In this document: positions 7,485-8,683 of the stretch, one piece after another
Position numbering within the stretch: position 1 is the first letter of the stretch
Layout of the letters: each line of letters begins with the position of its first letter
Assembly: GCA_023228725.1 (NCBI GenBank)
Contig: JALOAQ010000115.1
Location: forward strand, 1 to 8,683
Source: Bacteroidales bacterium
GTDB lineage: Bacteria > Bacteroidota > Bacteroidia > Bacteroidales > ML635J-15
Direction: 5' to 3'
DNA length: 8,683 bases
Program-made: the position numbers and the translations under genes
Notes under the pieces: generated by a model
What the model was told of the DNA's origin: nothing
The model's input: the letters and a program-made list of their open reading frames with translations, nothing else
Database searches by the model: none

Positions 7485-8069
7485 ATGAGAAATAATCAAT
7501 TATTAAACCTAACATTATTGTTTTTCCTAATTATTTTAGGAGGAATTTTTCTTGGATTTATTACAAACCATACAAAAGAATGGAAAATTTCAAATTCAGA
7601 ATTACAATCAAAAATCACTGATAATGACTTTGTAATAAATTATGCTGATTTTGAAAAATTAATAAATATGGAAAATTTGAATATTACAATTATAGATTTA
7701 CGCGACTCTAAAGCTTTTGACGAAGCTCATATAGAAAATGCAAGTAATATTCCGGCAGATAAAGCTTTAGAAGATAAAAATATTAAAATTCTAAAAAATA
7801 AAGAAAATCAAATAATTTTATATTCCGACAATCAGTCAGAATCTGCATTATACATGGCAATTTACACTACTTTAGGAATAGAAAATATAAATATTTTAGC
7901 AGGAAATTACGAGACATATACAAAATGGAAAGAAAATAAAAACCCTGCAAATCAATACTTTAACGAAGAAAAAATGAGATGGAATTACAAAGCACTTATT
8001 AAACAAAAAGAAACTGCTCCTGTAATTGACCTAAAACCTATGATGACAAGAGCCAAAGGAGGTTGTTAA
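7485..8069 (+). CDS. Membrane-anchored rhodanese-like protein lacking the catalytic Cys, KGGC tail
   Basis: A single N-terminal helix (about 8-26) without a lipobox should anchor this 194-residue protein with its body in the periplasm. The rhodanese fold is recognisable from IIDLRDSKAFDEAHIENASNI (69-89) and LYMAIYTTLGIENINIL (122-138), but the active loop reads YSDNQSES: Tyr113 sits where the catalytic Cys should be and the loop Gly is Asn116. The protein ends TRAKGGC, and Cys194 is its only cysteine. It therefore resembles the rhodanese part of the preceding gene more than the lipoprotein and may have arisen from it by duplication. Last gene of the operon, 16 bases after its neighbour. A scaffold or carrier role, offering its terminal thiol, is more likely than sulfurtransferase activity of the classical kind. 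No clear GC-rich terminator follows; there is only an AT stretch with a T run at 8083-8087. Confidence 0.8.
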   Translation: MRNNQLLNLTLLFFLIILGGIFLGFITNHTKEWKISNSELQSKITDNDFVINYADFEKLINMENLNITIIDLRDSKAFDEAHIENASNIPADKALEDKNIKILKNKENQIILYSDNQSESALYMAIYTTLGIENINILAGNYETYTKWKENKNPANQYFNEEKMRWNYKALIKQKETAPVIDLKPMMTRAKGGC

Positions 8070-8118
8070 TTTAAATCTATTTTTTTCCACTAACCCCCAT
8101 GACTCGCGCTAAAATAGT

Positions 8119-8132
8119 TGACAAATTTGTCA
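8119..8132. repeat. Perfect 14-bp palindrome
   Basis: TGACAAATTTGTCA is exactly self-complementary and lies 50 bases after the operon's last stop codon, next to a locally GC-richer segment. It could be an operator, part of a mobile element end, or chance. It is not followed by a T run that would make it a terminator. Confidence 0.5.
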
Positions 8133-8194
8133 TATTTCCTGTTTTCCGCATTGGGACACCCTAAAAATTTTCTTTAATAATTTTAATCCCAAAC

Positions 8195-8209
8195 CCTAAA
8201 ATTTTTAGG
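8195..8209. repeat. 15-bp inverted repeat
   Basis: CCTAAAA and TTTTAGG flank a single T, a perfect 7-bp inverted repeat. A second copy of the left arm with its T run lies 35 bases upstream at 8159-8171. It is followed within a few bases by a T run (8214-8219), so a weak hairpin terminator on the plus strand is possible, although the stem is short and AT-rich and lies about 130 bases past the operon end. Confidence 0.4.
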
Positions 8210-8248
8210 TAAGTTTTTTAAAAATTTTTAAAAAAAAGTAGATAAATA

Positions 8249-8280
8249 TTTGCTTATCTATTTTTTTTGTTTTATTTTTG
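8249..8280 (+). promoter_or_regulatory. Bacteroidota-type promoter upstream of the transposase fragment
   Basis: TTTG (8249-8252) and TATTTTTG (8273-8280) are separated by 20 bases, matching the Bacteroidota -33/-7 consensus TTTG-N19-21-TAnnTTTG at every fixed position. The predicted start is near 8285-8287, inside the palindrome at 8282-8299, leaving a leader of under 20 bases before the ATG at 8303. The local T richness raises the chance of a random match. Confidence 0.5.
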
Positions 8281-8281
8281 C

Positions 8282-8299
8282 ATTACCTAAATAGGTAAT
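8282..8299. promoter_or_regulatory. 18-bp palindrome over the predicted transcription start
   Basis: ATTACCTAAATAGGTAAT has perfect 8-bp arms around AA. It begins two bases after the -7 element and ends three bases before the ATG of the transposase fragment. The position suits a repressor operator or a short 5' hairpin in the mRNA; both would limit expression. Function is inferred from position only. Confidence 0.4.
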
Positions 8300-8302
8300 A
8301 TT

Positions 8303-8683
8303 ATGAAAAAAACCTATTATTTACGGAGAATTCAATCACATCCGGAAGATTATACAAAAGCAAAATTTAACACAAAAGTAAAATCAATGGGAAGTTTTGC
8401 TTTGCTACACAATACTGATATGCAAGCAGAAGAAGTTTATAATCAATATAAAATAAGGGGTGAAATTGAACATTTTTTCGATCATTTAAAAAACACAATA
8501 GATGCTGATGTATCAAATATGCAAAGAGAACAATCTCTTAATGCTTGGATGTTTATAAACCATTTGAGTATGATAATTATTTACAAATTATATGAAATAT
8601 TAAAAACAACACCATTAAATAAAAAGCAAATGTTAAATCATAAATATTCAATAAAAGACGTAATAATGCATCTTAAAACGATT
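8303..8683 (+). pseudogene. C-terminal fragment of an IS4-superfamily DDE transposase (5'-truncated, runs off window)
   Basis: An open frame of 127 codons begins at ATG 8303, five codons after an in-frame stop at 8288-8290, and continues past the right edge. Residues Tyr49, Arg52, Glu56 and Lys63 reproduce the Y-(2)-R-(3)-E-(6)-K signature of IS4-superfamily transposases, with Glu56 as the third member of the DDE triad, followed by the usual hydrophobic helix (INHLSMIIIYKLYEIL, 85-100) and a SIKDVIMHLK segment. The two upstream catalytic Asp residues and the whole N-terminal half are absent from the preceding sequence in any frame. The protein cannot catalyse transposition alone. It resembles the long IS1634-like members most, by memory of the family. 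It may be the remnant of an old insertion or an internal-deletion derivative. Confidence 0.75.

Larger units (their letters stand above)
8070..8302. other. Palindrome-rich non-coding stretch between the operon and the transposase fragment
   Basis: No reading frame here looks coding. The region holds a perfect 14-bp palindrome (8119-8132), a 15-bp inverted repeat (8195-8209), an all-AT palindrome (8214-8235), a promoter-like pair (8249-8280) and an 18-bp palindrome (8282-8299). It also contains the only strings of C and G in the vicinity (around 8094-8109 and 8141-8161), which stand out from the AT-rich surroundings. CCCTAAAA followed by a T run occurs twice, at 8159-8171 and 8194-8206. It probably includes remnants of a mobile element or its insertion boundary, but no element ends could be fixed. 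Confidence 0.5.

Noticed and set aside
8214..8235. All-AT palindrome made of T and A runs as an intrinsic terminator
   Set aside because: It is symmetric only because of alternating homopolymer runs, has no G-C pairs in the stem and lies about 145 bases past the last stop codon.
8070..8302. CRISPR array or tRNA/ncRNA gene in the intergenic region
   Set aside because: No regularly spaced direct repeats and no cloverleaf or conserved RNA sequence could be found; only short palindromes and one short direct repeat are present.

Overview
The window is AT-rich and looks like a member of the Bacteroidota. The -7 promoter motifs fit TAnnTTTG, Shine-Dalgarno sequences are absent before the genes, and a secreted protein carries a Lys-Lys signal peptide with an FSQ-type cleavage site. 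A multiheme respiratory module suggests anaerobic or microaerobic life. Genus-level placement is not possible from the sequence alone.

Layout: (1) 1-2126, minus strand: a compact cluster of aat (N-end-rule aminoacyltransferase), tilS (tRNA-Ile lysidine synthase) and the start of a secreted protein cut by the left edge. (2) 2127-2374: a divergent intergenic region with a Crp/Fnr-like palindrome and a Bacteroidota-type -7 element facing right. (3) 2375-8069, plus strand: six closely spaced genes, probably one operon. They encode a membrane-anchored octaheme cytochrome c of the tetrathionate reductase (OTR) type, a four-helix cytochrome b, a lipoprotein with two rhodanese domains, two half-size YeeE/YedE sulfur transporters (the second fused to a rhodanese-like domain), and a membrane-anchored rhodanese-like protein. 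(4) 8070-8302: a non-coding stretch rich in palindromes. (5) 8303-8683: the C-terminal part of an IS4-superfamily DDE transposase, lacking the first two catalytic Asp residues and still open at the right edge.

The operon reads as a sulfur-compound respiration and uptake module. Quinol electrons would pass through the cytochrome b to the octaheme enzyme facing the periplasm. Rhodanese-type proteins at the outer face of the membrane would handle sulfane sulfur or thiosulfate, and the split YeeE pair would import it.

The most striking observation is that all three rhodanese-containing proteins end in exactly Lys-Gly-Gly-Cys-stop. In two of them the normal rhodanese catalytic Cys is replaced by Tyr, and the terminal Cys is the only cysteine outside the membrane (in the last gene, the only cysteine at all). 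This resembles the GGC-type swinging arm of SoxY and suggests a periplasmic sulfur relay using C-terminal thiols. The relay is inference; the tails and substitutions are read directly.
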